Of a DNA stretch of 56,450 nucleotides, positions 33,323 through 43,080 are shown piece after piece. Position numbers and translations under genes: made by a program. Every line of letters starts with the position of its first letter. Position 1 is the stretch's first letter. The stretch is from positions 1 through 56,450 of the forward strand of contig NZ_JVDT01000143.1 of NCBI RefSeq assembly GCF_001076885.1, read 5' to 3'. The stretch comes from Bacillus sp. 522_BSPC (lineage in GTDB: Bacteria > Bacillota > Bacilli > Bacillales > Cytobacillaceae). The notes under the pieces were generated by a model. It was not told the DNA's origin. It did not search any database and saw nothing but the letters and a program-made list of their open reading frames with translations.

Positions 33323-34102
33323 ATGCAGGGGATAAGGAAAGATGATGGCAAAGCAATCGCGAAGAATAATCAAGTAATGGAGGAAGTAAGGAGCGTAAAG
33401 AAGTATCAAACTTTGCTTTTCGATGTAGACGATACACTACTGGACTTTGCGGCTGCGGAAGACCAAGCTTTTCGGTTATTGCTGGAGGAGCAAGGAGTCT
33501 CTTATAAGGAAGAATGGAAAAGACAGTACCAGCAGCTAAATCAAGGCCTGTGGAAAGCGTTTGAAGCAGGGGAAATTACGCGTGATGAGGTTGTTAATAC
33601 AAGGTTTACTTTATTCTTTGAGAAGATGGGCAGGAAAGTAGATGGAGCTTTATTAGAACAAAGCTATCGCGAATATTTAGGAGAGGGAAACCAGCTGCTA
33701 GATGGAGCGATGGATTTAATCGTAAAGATTTCAAACCATTTTGATTTATATATTGTGACGAATGGCATGTCGGCAACACAAGAGAAACGATTAAAATCAT
33801 CTGGTCTATATCCATTCTTTAAAGCTATTTTTGTCTCAGAGGATACGGGCTATCAAAAACCAATGAAGGAGTTCTTTGATTATTGTTTTGACCGAATTCC
33901 TTCCTTTAACAAGGAAACAGCTTTAATCATTGGCGATTCACTAAGCGCAGATATTCAAGGTGGGCATAATGCTGGAATCGATACTTGCTGGATTAACCCG
34001 CTAAAGATGGATAATAGCTTGGATGTTCAGCCAACCTACGAAATCGCAAAATTAGAAGAGCTATTCCTTCTTTTAAAGAGAGAAAAACAATCGAACCATT
34101 AA
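33323..34102 (+). CDS. HAD-superfamily nucleotidase (YjjG/YfnB family)
   Basis: This 259-residue cytosolic phosphatase is of the noncanonical pyrimidine nucleotidase group. HAD motif I is LLFDVDDTLLDF (about residues 31-42), motif II IVTNGMS near 149, motif III lysine in GYQKPMKEFFDYC and motif IV IIGDSLSADIQGG near 203-215. The N-terminus is about 20 residues longer than usual relatives; I keep ATG 33323 because AGGAGAG stands 7 bases upstream, whereas the internal ATG at 33377 lacks a ribosome binding site. It may be co-transcribed with the DUF606 unit. Confidence 0.9.
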   Translation: MQGIRKDDGKAIAKNNQVMEEVRSVKKYQTLLFDVDDTLLDFAAAEDQAFRLLLEEQGVSYKEEWKRQYQQLNQGLWKAFEAGEITRDEVVNTRFTLFFEKMGRKVDGALLEQSYREYLGEGNQLLDGAMDLIVKISNHFDLYIVTNGMSATQEKRLKSSGLYPFFKAIFVSEDTGYQKPMKEFFDYCFDRIPSFNKETALIIGDSLSADIQGGHNAGIDTCWINPLKMDNSLDVQPTYEIAKLEELFLLLKREKQSNH

Positions 34103-34119
34103 AGGAACGATTGTTTTTT
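34083..34119. terminator. Bidirectional terminator shared by convergent genes
   Basis: AAAAACAATCG (34083-34093) pairs with CGATTGTTTTT (34108-34118). T-runs are present on both strands. The stem overlaps the ends of both convergent genes. Confidence 0.85.
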
Positions 34120-34608
34120 ATTATCCTTGTCTAATTTTCGAACAAAACCAATACAGGTTCTTGAAAGGAGAAAAGTGCAAGCTTCTGTCAATAAAGTATC
34201 ATACCAATGCCAGTCTTTATTATATTTTATTAAATTTGTGTATTTTTCTAATAGAACCTCTATAAATGTCATTGGAATACTAAAGTAAAATGCTTTGAGT
34301 ATAATTCCAGGCAATTTGGAATGTTGGCTTATTTGATTGTAAGCAACACAAGTGATTGGGAATAATAAATAATCGAATAAAATATTAATTTGAAAATGCT
34401 TTGGCAGAAACCGAACAGGAAAATTAAGCCATTTTTCTGACGTAACAAGGCTATCCACAAAACTGGATAAATACCCTTTAAAAAAGAAGACAAGAAACCA
34501 GTCTTTTGCTGGTTTTTTTCTAAAGATAACTGGTAAAAGTCCTATTCCCAAAAAGAAAAGGAATCTTAATATTTTCCGTTCCACTTTCATCACCTGTCTA
34601 ATTAACAA
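34099..34608 (-). CDS. CBO0543-like small membrane protein
   Basis: The 169-residue hydrophobic protein has four or five helices and the pattern of CBO0543-type proteins: KDWFLVFFFKGYLSSFVDSL, FDYLLFPITCVAYNQ and LLEKYTNLIKYNKDWHWYDT. The longest frame opens at TTG 34608 with AAGGACGG upstream, and an internal ATG at 34587 with a weaker AGGTG is the alternative. The function is unknown. A broken gene of perhaps the same family lies at 7796-8272. It converges on the HAD gene and overlaps its end by four bases. Confidence 0.75.
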   Translation of the reverse strand: MLIRQVMKVERKILRFLFFLGIGLLPVIFRKKPAKDWFLVFFFKGYLSSFVDSLVTSEKWLNFPVRFLPKHFQINILFDYLLFPITCVAYNQISQHSKLPGIILKAFYFSIPMTFIEVLLEKYTNLIKYNKDWHWYDTLLTEACTFLLSRTCIGFVRKLDKDNKKQSFL

Positions 34609-34713
34609 TATATCCGTCCTTATGGTAGGGATAGTTTTTTCATAGTTTATCCAAAGGAAGAGAAAATATGAAAAAAAGCATCTGTTCTGATGCTTTTAAG
34701 AAAATCTTCTTTT

Positions 34714-35145
34714 TTATAATGCGCTTTTTCGTTTAATTAATTCCGACTGAAGTAAAACAGTCTTTGGAATCTTTCGTTGATCCAGAATCTGTTCAAGGAG
34801 TAAGGAAACACCAGTTTTACATAGTTCTGGTATATCAATATGAAAGGTAGTCAAAGGAGGTGAGACATACTTTGCTACACTAATATTATTCACGCTTATG
34901 ATACTAACTCTGTTTGGAATGGATATAGTATATTCATTAAAAGCCTGAAGACTGTCAACTGCAATCGGGTCAGAAGCAATAAAGAAGGCTGTGGGCAATT
35001 CCTCTTTTAAGTCGTCTATTACTTTTTTGTAACTGTGTAGCCATCATTTACGGAAAAATGTCTTTCGCCAAAAATATACCTTTCGTCAAGTATTCCCAAA
35101 TCCTTCATATGCATTCGAAACGCCTTAAATGATGCACAAGGGTTC
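34714..35145 (-). pseudogene. Truncated LacI-family regulator remnant
   Basis: The minus strand encodes the C-terminal half of a LacI/GalR regulator: LPTAFFIASDPIAVDSLQAF, then SIPNRVSIISVNNISVAKYV and PPLTTFHIDIPELCKTGVSL. Upstream, a further piece (RMHMKDLGILDERYIFGERH, then FSVNDGYTVTKK) is one frame away, joined near 35025 by a single-base indel in an A/T run. The helix-turn-helix and first half of the effector domain are missing; homology fades near 35145. The gene is therefore dead. It abuts a GH42 remnant on the other strand. Confidence 0.85.
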
Positions 35146-35159
35146 TCCAATGCAACCAA

Positions 35160-35913
35160 GCAATATCCGCAGACACTTTAAAAACATTATTATAGCTTCT
35201 GGAAGAAGGATATTAGTGTTGATATTGTGACCCTAAATCAAGATCTTACTTCCTATGATCTCGTGATTGCACCAATGCTTTATATGATATCTAATGAAAC
35301 CATTTCAAAGTTAGAAAACTATGTTGCAAATGGTGGAACGCTCGTAAGTTCTTATATTAGTGGGCTTGTTAATGAGACAGACCTTGCTCATTTATCTGGA
35401 TGGCCAGTTCCATTAAAACGTGTATTTGGGATGGGAGTAAAAGAAACAGATACACTTTATCCAAAAGATCGAAATGTGCTTGCTTATAATGGAAAGCAAT
35501 ATGAAATAAAGGATTACTGTACTATTTTGGAAGCGAAAGAAGCAGAAGTGTTAGGCACTTATATGGAAGACTTTTATCAAGGAAATCCTGCGGTTGTAAA
35601 AAATAGCTATGGGACGGGAAACGCTTATTTTATAGGTGCTAGAACGGAACAAGCATTTTTAGATGATTTCTATGGGGATATCCAAAAGGAAATGAATCTC
35701 CAAGTGGAAAACGAAATTGTCCATGAAGATGGTGTATCGGTCCAAAGAAGGGAATCGGATAAGCATTGCTATTTATTTGTCATGAATTTTACAGAACAAA
35801 AGCAATCGATTACGGTAAAAGAGCCTTTATACGACCTGCTTACAGAGGAGATAAAGCAAGAGCATATAGAACTTTTACCTTATGAAGTAATGGTATTGAA
35901 AAAAGAAAAGTAA
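35160..35913 (+). pseudogene. C-terminal fragment of a GH42 beta-galactosidase
   Basis: The open part (from 35178 in frame: HYYSFWKKDISVDIVTLNQD, then LTSYDLVIAPMLYMI and NGGTLVSSYISGLVNETDLA) matches the trimerisation and C-terminal domains of family 42 beta-galactosidases, ending LLPYEVMVLKKEK. The catalytic TIM barrel, about 400 residues, is absent. Just upstream, NIRRHFK reads in another frame and would join with one extra A in the AAAAA run, suggesting a frameshift as well. GTG 35227 could start translation but without a good ribosome binding site. It is a deletion remnant of a galactan/lactose locus together with the LacI fragment. Confidence 0.88.
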
Positions 35914-35924
35914 TATAGGCGATA

Positions 35925-35960
35925 ACCAAAAAGGACGACAGATATTGTCGTCTTTTTGGT
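35925..35960. terminator. Bidirectional terminator
   Basis: ACCAAAAAGGACGACA (35925-35940) pairs with TGTCGTCTTTTTGGT (35946-35960, one bulged G). It ends the GH42 remnant and the convergent SDR gene. Confidence 0.88.
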
Positions 35961-35965
35961 GTGTG

Positions 35966-36877
35966 CTAGGTTGTGACCATAGCACCGCCGTTTACATGAA
36001 TCGTTTGTCCCGTCATATATGAGCCGTCGTCTGAGGCAAGCAGTACGTATACTGGGGCAATTTCGTATGGTTGGCCAGCACGTTTCATTGGCACATCCGA
36101 ACCTAATGTAGCAATATTTTCAGCTGGTTGCGATGCGGGTTGGATAGGTGTCCAAAATGGGCCAGGTGCGACAGCGTTCACTCGGATGCCTTTACCGACG
36201 AGACTATTAGCTAATGCTCTTGTATAACTAACAATGGCCCCTTTTGTAGTTGTATAGTCAATCAATTGGCTTACGCCGATATAGGCAACTAGTGATGTTG
36301 TATTAACAATACTAGCTCCTTTTTTCAAGTGAGGCAAGGTTGCTTTTGTTAAGTGAAAATAAGCGTGAATATTAACATCGAAGGTTAGGTCCCATTGTTC
36401 ATCAGATATCGCTGTTAAGTCATTCTGAAAAAATGGAACAGCTGCATTATTAGCCAAAATATCAATTTTACCAAATGTTTCTAGCGTTTTCTGGACAATA
36501 GATTCACAATGTTCTTTTCTTCTCAGATCTCCTGAAATAAGCAAGCAAGAGCTTCCATAATGCTCGATAGCCTGTTTGGTTGTTTCGGCATCTGTATGTT
36601 CATCATAATAAGCGATAACAATATTTGCCCCCTCTTTTGCAAAAGCCACTGCCACCGCTCTACCGATTCCACTATCCCCACCAGTGATAATGGCAATACG
36701 TCCTTTTAATTTACCTGTTCCGATATATTTAGGATTATCAAAAATGGGCAAGGGATCCATTAGGTATTCAAAACCGGGCTGCCTTGATTGCTGTTGCGGC
36801 GGAAAAGACCATTCGATTTCTTCACATTTTGTTTCAGATCCATAATGCTTCTTATTTGTCACAGAATTAACCTCCAT
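35966..36877 (-). CDS. SDR family oxidoreductase (YhdF/general stress protein 39-like)
   Basis: This 303-residue NAD(P)-dependent dehydrogenase has an N-terminal extension with PPQQQSRQPGFEYLMDPLPI, which is typical of the YhdF/YdaD stress-protein subgroup. The cofactor motif TGGDSGIGRAVAVAFAKEGA lies near residues 65-84, NNAA near 142, the catalytic YTTTKG near 207 and PGPFWTPIQPA near 238. The cupin gene lies upstream on the same strand, 32 bases away, so co-transcription is possible. AGGTTAATTCTG-type upstream sequence is weak; GGAGG is found just before the ATG (CATATGGAGG). Confidence 0.92.
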   Translation of the reverse strand: MEVNSVTNKKHYGSETKCEEIEWSFPPQQQSRQPGFEYLMDPLPIFDNPKYIGTGKLKGRIAIITGGDSGIGRAVAVAFAKEGANIVIAYYDEHTDAETTKQAIEHYGSSCLLISGDLRRKEHCESIVQKTLETFGKIDILANNAAVPFFQNDLTAISDEQWDLTFDVNIHAYFHLTKATLPHLKKGASIVNTTSLVAYIGVSQLIDYTTTKGAIVSYTRALANSLVGKGIRVNAVAPGPFWTPIQPASQPAENIATLGSDVPMKRAGQPYEIAPVYVLLASDDGSYMTGQTIHVNGGAMVTT

Positions 36878-36909
36878 ATGCTTTTTTAGGTTACTTAGTA
36901 ACCTGGGTT

Positions 36910-37536
36910 TTAATATGGGTAAGGTGGAGAGGAAAGATTGAGATAAGGATGGGTAGTAGGTGAAGGCTGCGTGGAATGATAAGTTGGGTTCATGGTTCCT
37001 CCGTTTTGGTCACACCCCGGTGGTGGTCCAAGAATAGTAGATTGATTAATTGGTGCTATTGTATTTGCATAGGCTGATTCATTTACGCAATAAGCTCTGT
37101 TAACAATCTCTTTTGGCAAAAAGCGTAAAAAATCAGAACCAAACACAATATCCGGTTTGGGCTGATCAAAGATAGTAAGGAAATGCGTATTATTTCGCAA
37201 TGCTACTATCCAATGAAACCAACCTTTTGGAAATTGGGATGCTTGCCCTGGCATTAGATGGTAAGTCATAATGCTTTGAGTAAAGGGATTGAAGACAGAC
37301 GTCATAGCTTCTCCACTAATGACGAATACAAGTTCATTTACATTTGTGTGCCAGTGCGGCTGAACAATGATTCCCTGATTAAGATGCACATTGAATAATC
37401 CAGTATGTATAGCCGGCATTTGATCAGAAAATAACTGTGTAATGTAATTATAAGAATCCCTTCTATAATTAACAGACTGGGTCGAATCACCAAAGAGCTG
37501 GAAGGAAGGAGAAGCTGGATTAACAGACATATACAA
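36910..37536 (-). CDS. Cupin-domain protein with Pro-rich tail
   Basis: This 208-residue single-cupin protein has motif 1 VQPHWHTNVNELVFVISGEA (about residues 58-77; metal ligands His, His, Glu) and motif 2 QASQFPKGWFHWIVAL with the third histidine. The fold resembles oxalate decarboxylase/germin-like proteins. After about residue 165 the sequence becomes low-complexity, rich in Pro, Ser, Thr and Tyr (PPGCDQNGGTMNPTYHSTQP), as in some spore-surface proteins of Bacillus; there is no signal peptide. AGGAGG lies before the ATG. A spore-coat role is a guess; an enzymatic role is possible. Confidence 0.8.
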   Translation of the reverse strand: MYMSVNPASPSFQLFGDSTQSVNYRRDSYNYITQLFSDQMPAIHTGLFNVHLNQGIIVQPHWHTNVNELVFVISGEAMTSVFNPFTQSIMTYHLMPGQASQFPKGWFHWIVALRNNTHFLTIFDQPKPDIVFGSDFLRFLPKEIVNRAYCVNESAYANTIAPINQSTILGPPPGCDQNGGTMNPTYHSTQPSPTTHPYLNLSSPPYPY

Positions 37537-37756
37537 GCCTCCTATTTTTTAAGTAGAAAATTAATATGGATTACTAGCTTAAATATATACAAAACGAGGT
37601 TGCCCTATGAGTGGAAAATTGGTTTTGATTTGCAATGGAGATGATTTAGAGTTGTGGAGTTGAGTAAAAGTTTGAAAGGATTAGGGGAAGCTATAATATA
37701 TGCTCCGAATTAAAGGGATACAATCTAACTTCGCAGAAATAGTCCGAAAAAAGAAG

Positions 37757-37815
37757 ATATGATCCAAACGATGAAAATATGAACCAAACGCCAAAATATA
37801 ATTCCAAACCTAAAC
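37757..37815. repeat. Three degenerate 20-base tandem repeats
   Basis: Units ATATGATCCAAACGATGAAA, ATATGAACCAAACGCCAAA and ATATAATTCCAAACCTAAAC follow one another. A fainter fourth unit (AAATAGTCCGAAAAAAGAAG) may precede them. The rest of the gap 37537-37756 shows no gene or clear signal. Confidence 0.6.
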
Positions 37816-37852
37816 AAAAAACACCACCCAATCAAAAATGATTAAAGTGGTG
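37815..37852 (-). terminator. Terminator of cysJI
   Basis: On the minus strand CACCACTTTAATCA pairs with TGATTGGGTGGTG and is followed by TTTTTTG (the A-run at 37815-37821 on the plus strand). Confidence 0.88.
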
Positions 37853-37873
37853 CAATATATTCATAACCTAATC

Positions 37874-39598
37874 TCAATCGTGGAAATTCATACCATCTGT
37901 TACTTCTTTAACAATGCCAGCACGAATGACAAAATCGCCAAAGTGTTCATTTTCTATGCGTTCTTTTGCAAAACGTGGGAGCAAGACGCGAAGTTCAGAC
38001 AAGATTTCTTCCTCGCCGACATTTTCGCGATATAGTTTGCTTAAACGGCTTCCGTTGAAGGCAGCGCCTAAGTACATATTGTATTTTCCAGGACCTTTCC
38101 CAATAAAGCCGATTTCTCCTAAAGCATGGCGAGCACAGCCATTTGGACAGCCTGTCATACGAATCGTAATTTCTTCTTCTCTCAACCCGTTTTCATCGAC
38201 AATTTCTTCAATCTTATCAATTAAGACTGGTAAGTATCGTTCTGCTTCTGCCATCGCAAGCCCACACGTTGGTAGGGACACACAGGCAATAGAATTGCGA
38301 CGAAGTGCGGAGAAACGTTTGCCATCCATTATGCCGTATTGCTCTATTAAATGAGCAATCTGCTTTTTATTGCGGCTTGATACATTGGCGATTACTAAAT
38401 TTTGATTAGCTGTTAATCGAAAATCGCCAGTATGTACTTTAGCAATTTCGCGTAAACCGGTCATTAAAGGATAGCTTTCATAGTCTTTAATGCGACCGCC
38501 TTCGACAAATAAAGTGAAATGCCATTTTCCTTTGATTCCTTTTTCCCAGCCATAGCGGTCGCCAGTATGATTGAAGTGGAATTCTCTCGCATCTTGCAGC
38601 TTCCAGCCTAAACGATTCTCTAATTCTTCCACAACATTCTCTAAGCCGAGGCGATCTACGGTATACTTAAACCGAGCATTTTTACGAACAGAGCGATTTC
38701 CGTAATCACGTTGAATGGTAATAACTTTTTCAGCAAGTTCTAAAATTTGTTCTGGTGTACAGAATCCAATTACTTTTGCGAGCTGAGGATAAGTTGCTTT
38801 ATCTCCATGGGTCATTCCCATTCCGCCGCCAATGGCAACGTTGAAGCCAACTAATTCTTCCTTCTCCGTAATAGCGATAAACCCAAGATCTTGGGAGAAT
38901 ACATCGATATCATTAGAAGGAGGAACTGCAATTCCAATTTTAAATTTTCTAGGTAAATATAATTTTCCATACATTGGCTCTACTTCTGTTTCCTCCACAG
39001 TTGGAGTGAAAGCTACTTTTTCCTTATCTAACCACAGCTCATGATAAGCTTGTGTACGAGGCAATAAATGATCACTTAATTTTTGAGACCATTGATAAAC
39101 CTCACTATGCAATGCTGATTGGTAAGGGTTTGGATTACACATTACATTACGGTTTACGTCTCCGCAAGCTGCAATCGTATCTAGTAGAGATTGATGGATA
39201 TCTTGGATCGTTTGTTTCATATTCCATTTTAAAATACCGTGCATTTGGAATGCTTGGCGTGTTGTCAATTTCAATGTATTATTTCCATACTTCTGTGCCA
39301 ATTCATCCATTGTTAACCATTGTGCTGGTGTAGCTACCCCACCAGGAGTTCGCACGCGAAGCATAAATTGATAGGCAGGCTCCAATTTTTGTTTTGCGCG
39401 TTCATTTCGAATATCACGATCATCCTGTAAATAGCTTCCGTGGAATTTCATTAAGCGGTTATCATCCTCTGAAATACCTGAGCTTATTTCTTCCTCCATG
39501 GATTCCTTTAAAGTTCCACGTAAGTAATTGCTTTCTTCTTTTATGCGCTCCACATCACTTGGTGGTCCTTCTGGGGCTTTTAATACTTGTTTTGCCAT
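37874..39598 (-). CDS. cysI: Assimilatory sulfite reductase hemoprotein subunit (CysI)
   Basis: This protein of about 574 residues reduces sulfite to sulfide using a siroheme coupled to a [4Fe-4S] cluster. The cluster ligands appear as [19 protein letters not shown] and [19 protein letters not shown] in the C-terminal third, and [20 protein letters not shown] and [13 protein letters not shown] mark the siroheme-binding half. I start at ATG 39598 because GGAAAGGAG lies 10 bases upstream; a TTG eight codons earlier precedes the ribosome binding site. It is the second gene of cysJ-cysI, 29 bases after cysJ, and receives electrons from CysJ. Confidence 0.96.
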   Translation of the reverse strand: MAKQVLKAPEGPPSDVERIKEESNYLRGTLKESMEEEISSGISEDDNRLMKFHGSYLQDDRDIRNERAKQKLEPAYQFMLRVRTPGGVATPAQWLTMDELAQKYGNNTLKLTTRQAFQMHGILKWNMKQTIQDIHQSLLDTIAACGDVNRNVMCNPNPYQSALHSEVYQWSQKLSDHLLPRTQAYHELWLDKEKVAFTPTVEETEVEPMYGKLYLPRKFKIGIAVPPSNDIDVFSQDLGFIAITEKEELVGFNVAIGGGMGMTHGDKATYPQLAKVIGFCTPEQILELAEKVITIQRDYGNRSVRKNARFKYTVDRLGLENVVEELENRLGWKLQDAREFHFNHTGDRYGWEKGIKGKWHFTLFVEGGRIKDYESYPLMTGLREIAKVHTGDFRLTANQNLVIANVSSRNKKQIAHLIEQYGIMDGKRFSALRRNSIACVSLPTCGLAMAEAERYLPVLIDKIEEIVDENGLREEEITIRMTGCPNGCARHALGEIGFIGKGPGKYNMYLGAAFNGSRLSKLYRENVGEEEILSELRVLLPRFAKERIENEHFGDFVIRAGIVKEVTDGMNFHD

Positions 39599-39627
39599 TT
39601 TAGAAAAACTCCTTTCCTGCAATATTA

Positions 39628-41454
39628 TTAGTAAACATCTCGTTGGTAACGTTTGTTTTGTTTCATGGCTGCTACATATTCCTCAGCTTGTTCTAATGCC
39701 ATTTGACCTTCTTTTTGAATAATAGCAAGAAGTGTTTGATGAACATCATGCGCCATATGCTTTTCATCTCCACAAATATAAAGAACAGCTCCTTCTTCCA
39801 GCCATTCAAATAGCTCTTTACTATGCTCAAGCATACGATGCTGAACATATACCTTTTCTGCTTTATCACGAGAAAAAGCAATATTCATTTTCGTTAACAC
39901 ACCATCTTTAAGCCAATTTTGCCATTCTGTTTGATAAAGGAAGTCTGTGACAAAATGCTGGTCTCCAAAGAATAGCCATGACTTTCCTTCTGCTCCAATT
40001 TCTTCTCTTTCTTGCAAGAAAGAGCGGAATGGTGCAACTCCTGTCCCAGGACCAACCATAATAATAGGTGTGTCTGGATTTTCTGGAAGCTTGAAATTTT
40101 CATTGTTTTGTATATAGATAGGCAGCTTATCTCCTGGCTGGATACGCTCAGCAATTTGAACAGAGCAGACACCGTTGCGATCTCGTCCGTTTGCATGGTA
40201 ACGCACGGCTCCGATGGTTAGATGTGCTTCATCTGGATTTGCCTTATAGCTGCTGGCAATGGAATAAAGACGAGTCGGCAGTTTACGAAGCAAGGATGCG
40301 AATGTTTGCGCATTTGTCTCTAACGGCCCGAAATCTCGGATAAGGTCTAATATGTCACGACCATTTATATATGCTTTTAGTTTTTCTTCATTTCCTTTAG
40401 CTAGTAGCTCATCTAAAGATGGATTTGCCGCTATTTTTGCAAATTTTTCTAATAGTGGCTTTGTTAAAACAGTAATTTCATAGTATGTTAATAAAGCTTC
40501 GCGAAATGCTAGAACTTCCCCTTGTTTATTTATCGTTACACTTTCTGTAGGAGAGAATCCTAGTTCTTTTACTAAAAGATCTACTAGCTCTGGATCATTA
40601 TTAGGAAATATCCCGAGGCTGTCGCCAGGCTCAAAGCTAATACCAGAATCCTCAAGAGAAAGTTCTACATGCAATGTTTCTTTATTGGAACCTTGACCAT
40701 TTAAATTAATGACGTCAAGTATCTCTGCATAATACGGATTGCTGCGGGAATAGCCAGAATCTCGAATAGATTGTGGTATTGTGCTTATTGGATTAGGGGC
40801 TGTTGACTCTGCTTGAAGGTTCAAGCCGTTAACAACACCTGAGAACCATTCGCTTGCTGGCTCCTCATAATCGAGATCACAATCCACACGTGGGTAAAGT
40901 CTCGTTCCGCCTAATTCTTCTAAACGGGAATCAAATTGTTTTCCTGTTTCACAAAAGAACTCATAAGAGCTATCGCCAAGCGCCAACACCGAGTATTGGA
41001 AATCCTCAAGCTTTGGAGCTCTTTTTCCATGCAGGAATTCATGGAAAGCTATTGCGGTATCTGGTGGATCACCTTCTCCATGTGTGCTAACAATAATAAG
41101 AAGATTTCGTATTTTTTTAAGATTATTAGGCTTAAAATCAGCCATTGATTGTACTGTTACATTAAATCCCAATTCCTTTAAGCGACTGCCGTGATCCTTG
41201 GCAAGGCTTTGTGCATTCCCAGTTTGCGATCCAAAAAGAATGGTAATGTCTTTTGTAATGGGAGTAGCTACCTGTTGTTCCGTTAATGAAGTAGTTAGGC
41301 TAGGTTCTCCTGCTGTTGTTGCGATTGCTGCTGTGGAAGCAGATAAATAACCATTTAGCCAAATTTTCTGTGATTCAGTTAAAGTTGGTAAAAGACGGTT
41401 TAATAATTCGGTTTGTTCTTGATTAAAGGGACTGTTTATTACTTGAAGCTGCAA
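39628..41454 (-). CDS. cysJ: Assimilatory sulfite reductase flavoprotein subunit (CysJ)
   Basis: This protein of about 608 residues passes electrons from NADPH via FAD and FMN to CysI. The N-terminal flavodoxin domain has [20 protein letters not shown] and [20 protein letters not shown]. The FAD domain shows [20 protein letters not shown], and the NADPH domain [20 protein letters not shown] and [20 protein letters not shown]. The longest frame opens at GTG 41463, but GAGGTG lies just there; TTG at 41454, giving [14 protein letters not shown], fits the ribosome binding site and the usual N-terminus, so I prefer it. Divergent from cysL. Confidence 0.95.
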   Translation of the reverse strand: MQLQVINSPFNQEQTELLNRLLPTLTESQKIWLNGYLSASTAAIATTAGEPSLTTSLTEQQVATPITKDITILFGSQTGNAQSLAKDHGSRLKELGFNVTVQSMADFKPNNLKKIRNLLIIVSTHGEGDPPDTAIAFHEFLHGKRAPKLEDFQYSVLALGDSSYEFFCETGKQFDSRLEELGGTRLYPRVDCDLDYEEPASEWFSGVVNGLNLQAESTAPNPISTIPQSIRDSGYSRSNPYYAEILDVINLNGQGSNKETLHVELSLEDSGISFEPGDSLGIFPNNDPELVDLLVKELGFSPTESVTINKQGEVLAFREALLTYYEITVLTKPLLEKFAKIAANPSLDELLAKGNEEKLKAYINGRDILDLIRDFGPLETNAQTFASLLRKLPTRLYSIASSYKANPDEAHLTIGAVRYHANGRDRNGVCSVQIAERIQPGDKLPIYIQNNENFKLPENPDTPIIMVGPGTGVAPFRSFLQEREEIGAEGKSWLFFGDQHFVTDFLYQTEWQNWLKDGVLTKMNIAFSRDKAEKVYVQHRMLEHSKELFEWLEEGAVLYICGDEKHMAHDVHQTLLAIIQKEGQMALEQAEEYVAAMKQNKRYQRDVY

Positions 41455-41892
41455 CACTTTCACCTCGCATAGATAATAGCATTTCTTTTTATAGTTTGAT
41501 TAGTAAGATAATTCTTGAGATTTATTTTATAATGAAAAGAGAGGATTGTCACTGTGAATTTATTAATCCTATCAGACAAATCGGATTAGAAAATATAAAA
41601 GTAGCCTGTTACTTTTTTGAACAAGCAGGGGGATAATATTTTTTCTAAAGATTAGTCTTTATAATTTTAATTGCACTACAAAAGCTATCTGATAAGGATT
41701 CACCTAATAAATGACTGTGTTAGGCGTCATAATGGCATACAATTCAACCATGAAAGTGGTCTGCCTAAACTTTCCTCGTATTACACGTACTCTAATTGTA
41801 CTTTACTGTAAATAAAAGAATGAGTAAAATACATATAATTAATTGCAACTATTAGTAATTCTAATAACTGAAAGCTAAGATGGAGGAAAAAC
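41455..41892. other. Divergent cysJ-cysL control region
   Basis: No coding frame is apparent. It should contain the cysJI promoter and CysL binding sites, by analogy with B. subtilis. A TATAAT at 41834-41839 precedes cysL but lacks a good -35. A 26-base stretch at 41706-41731 is similar to 28554-28579. Confidence 0.55.
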
Positions 41893-42786
41893 ATGCAATA
41901 TGATGCGTTAAAGACATTTGTGACACTTGTTGAAGTGAAGAATTTTACAAAGACAGCAGAAATGCTCCTTATGAGTCAGCCTAGTGTTAGTCTGCATATA
42001 AAAAACCTTGAAAAAGAATTCCAGACAAAATTATTGGAACGCTCACCAAAGTATTTAAAAGTAACGCCAACAGGCCAGATGCTATATGATTGTGCCGTTC
42101 AGATGATTCGCTTATATGAACAGACGAGACAGCATATCTTGGAGCACCATCATGCAATAAAAGGGGAACTGAAAATAGGCGCAAGTTTTACGATTGGCGA
42201 ATATATTTTGCCTTCCGTACTGCTTGATTTGCAAAAGCAGCATCCTGAATTGCAAATACAAGTAACGATTGGAAACACAGAAGAAATTGTCCAAGCAGTA
42301 AGATTATATGAAGTAGACATTGGTTTAATTGAAGGGCAGACAAATGATAAGGAATTGCAGGTTATTCCTTTTATGGAAGATGAGCTATATATTGTCGCAT
42401 CTATGAATCACCCTTTAGCACACCGGGAAGAAATTTCGATTTCAGAACTACATGATCAAGCGTGGATTACAAGAGAGGTTGGATCAGGGACGAGAGAATA
42501 CTTAAATCATGTCATTCGCTCCAATGGCTTAAGAGCCCAATCCTTCTTAACCATTAGTAGTAATCAAGGCATCAAGGAGACACTGATTAATGGAAATGGT
42601 TTATCGCTTTTATCAAAAAGTGTCATTGAAAGGGATGTAAACAACGGGAATCTGTGTATTATTTCAGTGATAAATACTCGCTTTACAAGAAGGCTATCCT
42701 ATTTATTTGCACCAATTATGAAGGAGAAACAAAATGTTCTTACCTTTATTGAGACATTAAAGGAGACATTTCCCTATAATGATTAA
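41893..42786 (+). CDS. cysL: LysR-type regulator CysL, activator of cysJI
   Basis: This 297-residue LysR-family activator has an N-terminal winged helix (FVTLVEVKNFTKTAEMLLMS, then QPSVSLHIKNLEKEF, residues 9-43) and a periplasmic-binding-like effector domain (LKIGASFTIGEYILPSVLLD, then EVDIGLIEGQ and GNGLSLLSKSVIERD). Divergence from cysJI matches ywfK/cysL of B. subtilis, which activates cysJI. GGAGGAAAA precedes the ATG. The alternative is a CysB-like or other sulfur-linked LysR, but position favours CysL. Confidence 0.9.
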   Translation: MQYDALKTFVTLVEVKNFTKTAEMLLMSQPSVSLHIKNLEKEFQTKLLERSPKYLKVTPTGQMLYDCAVQMIRLYEQTRQHILEHHHAIKGELKIGASFTIGEYILPSVLLDLQKQHPELQIQVTIGNTEEIVQAVRLYEVDIGLIEGQTNDKELQVIPFMEDELYIVASMNHPLAHREEISISELHDQAWITREVGSGTREYLNHVIRSNGLRAQSFLTISSNQGIKETLINGNGLSLLSKSVIERDVNNGNLCIISVINTRFTRRLSYLFAPIMKEKQNVLTFIETLKETFPYND

Positions 42787-43080
42787 TCATTGGCTGTTCC
42801 TATAGGAGTCAAGTGGTCACCTCTCCAAACCAACTTAATATTCGCTTTCAAATAAATTAATTCTAATTTAATTTGGAAAAACTATACTTTTTCAGTGTCC
42901 TCATCATTTAAGGTGGGACATATGTATAACAGCAAGTAATTAATCTCATTCTAAAGGAAAAAGCAGAAAATCCTTCTTATATCATAGAAAAATAACTAGT
43001 GTTTGTAGTATGATAACAAAGGAATTTTATTAAAAGAAGGAAAAGCAAACGAACTGCTTTTTCTAAATAAGGAGAACTAC

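Noticed and set aside
42987-43080. Riboswitch before the ECF S-component gene
   Set aside because: Only a small AGCA/TGCT hairpin next to the ribosome binding site; no preQ1, TPP, FMN or other known aptamer blocks were seen.
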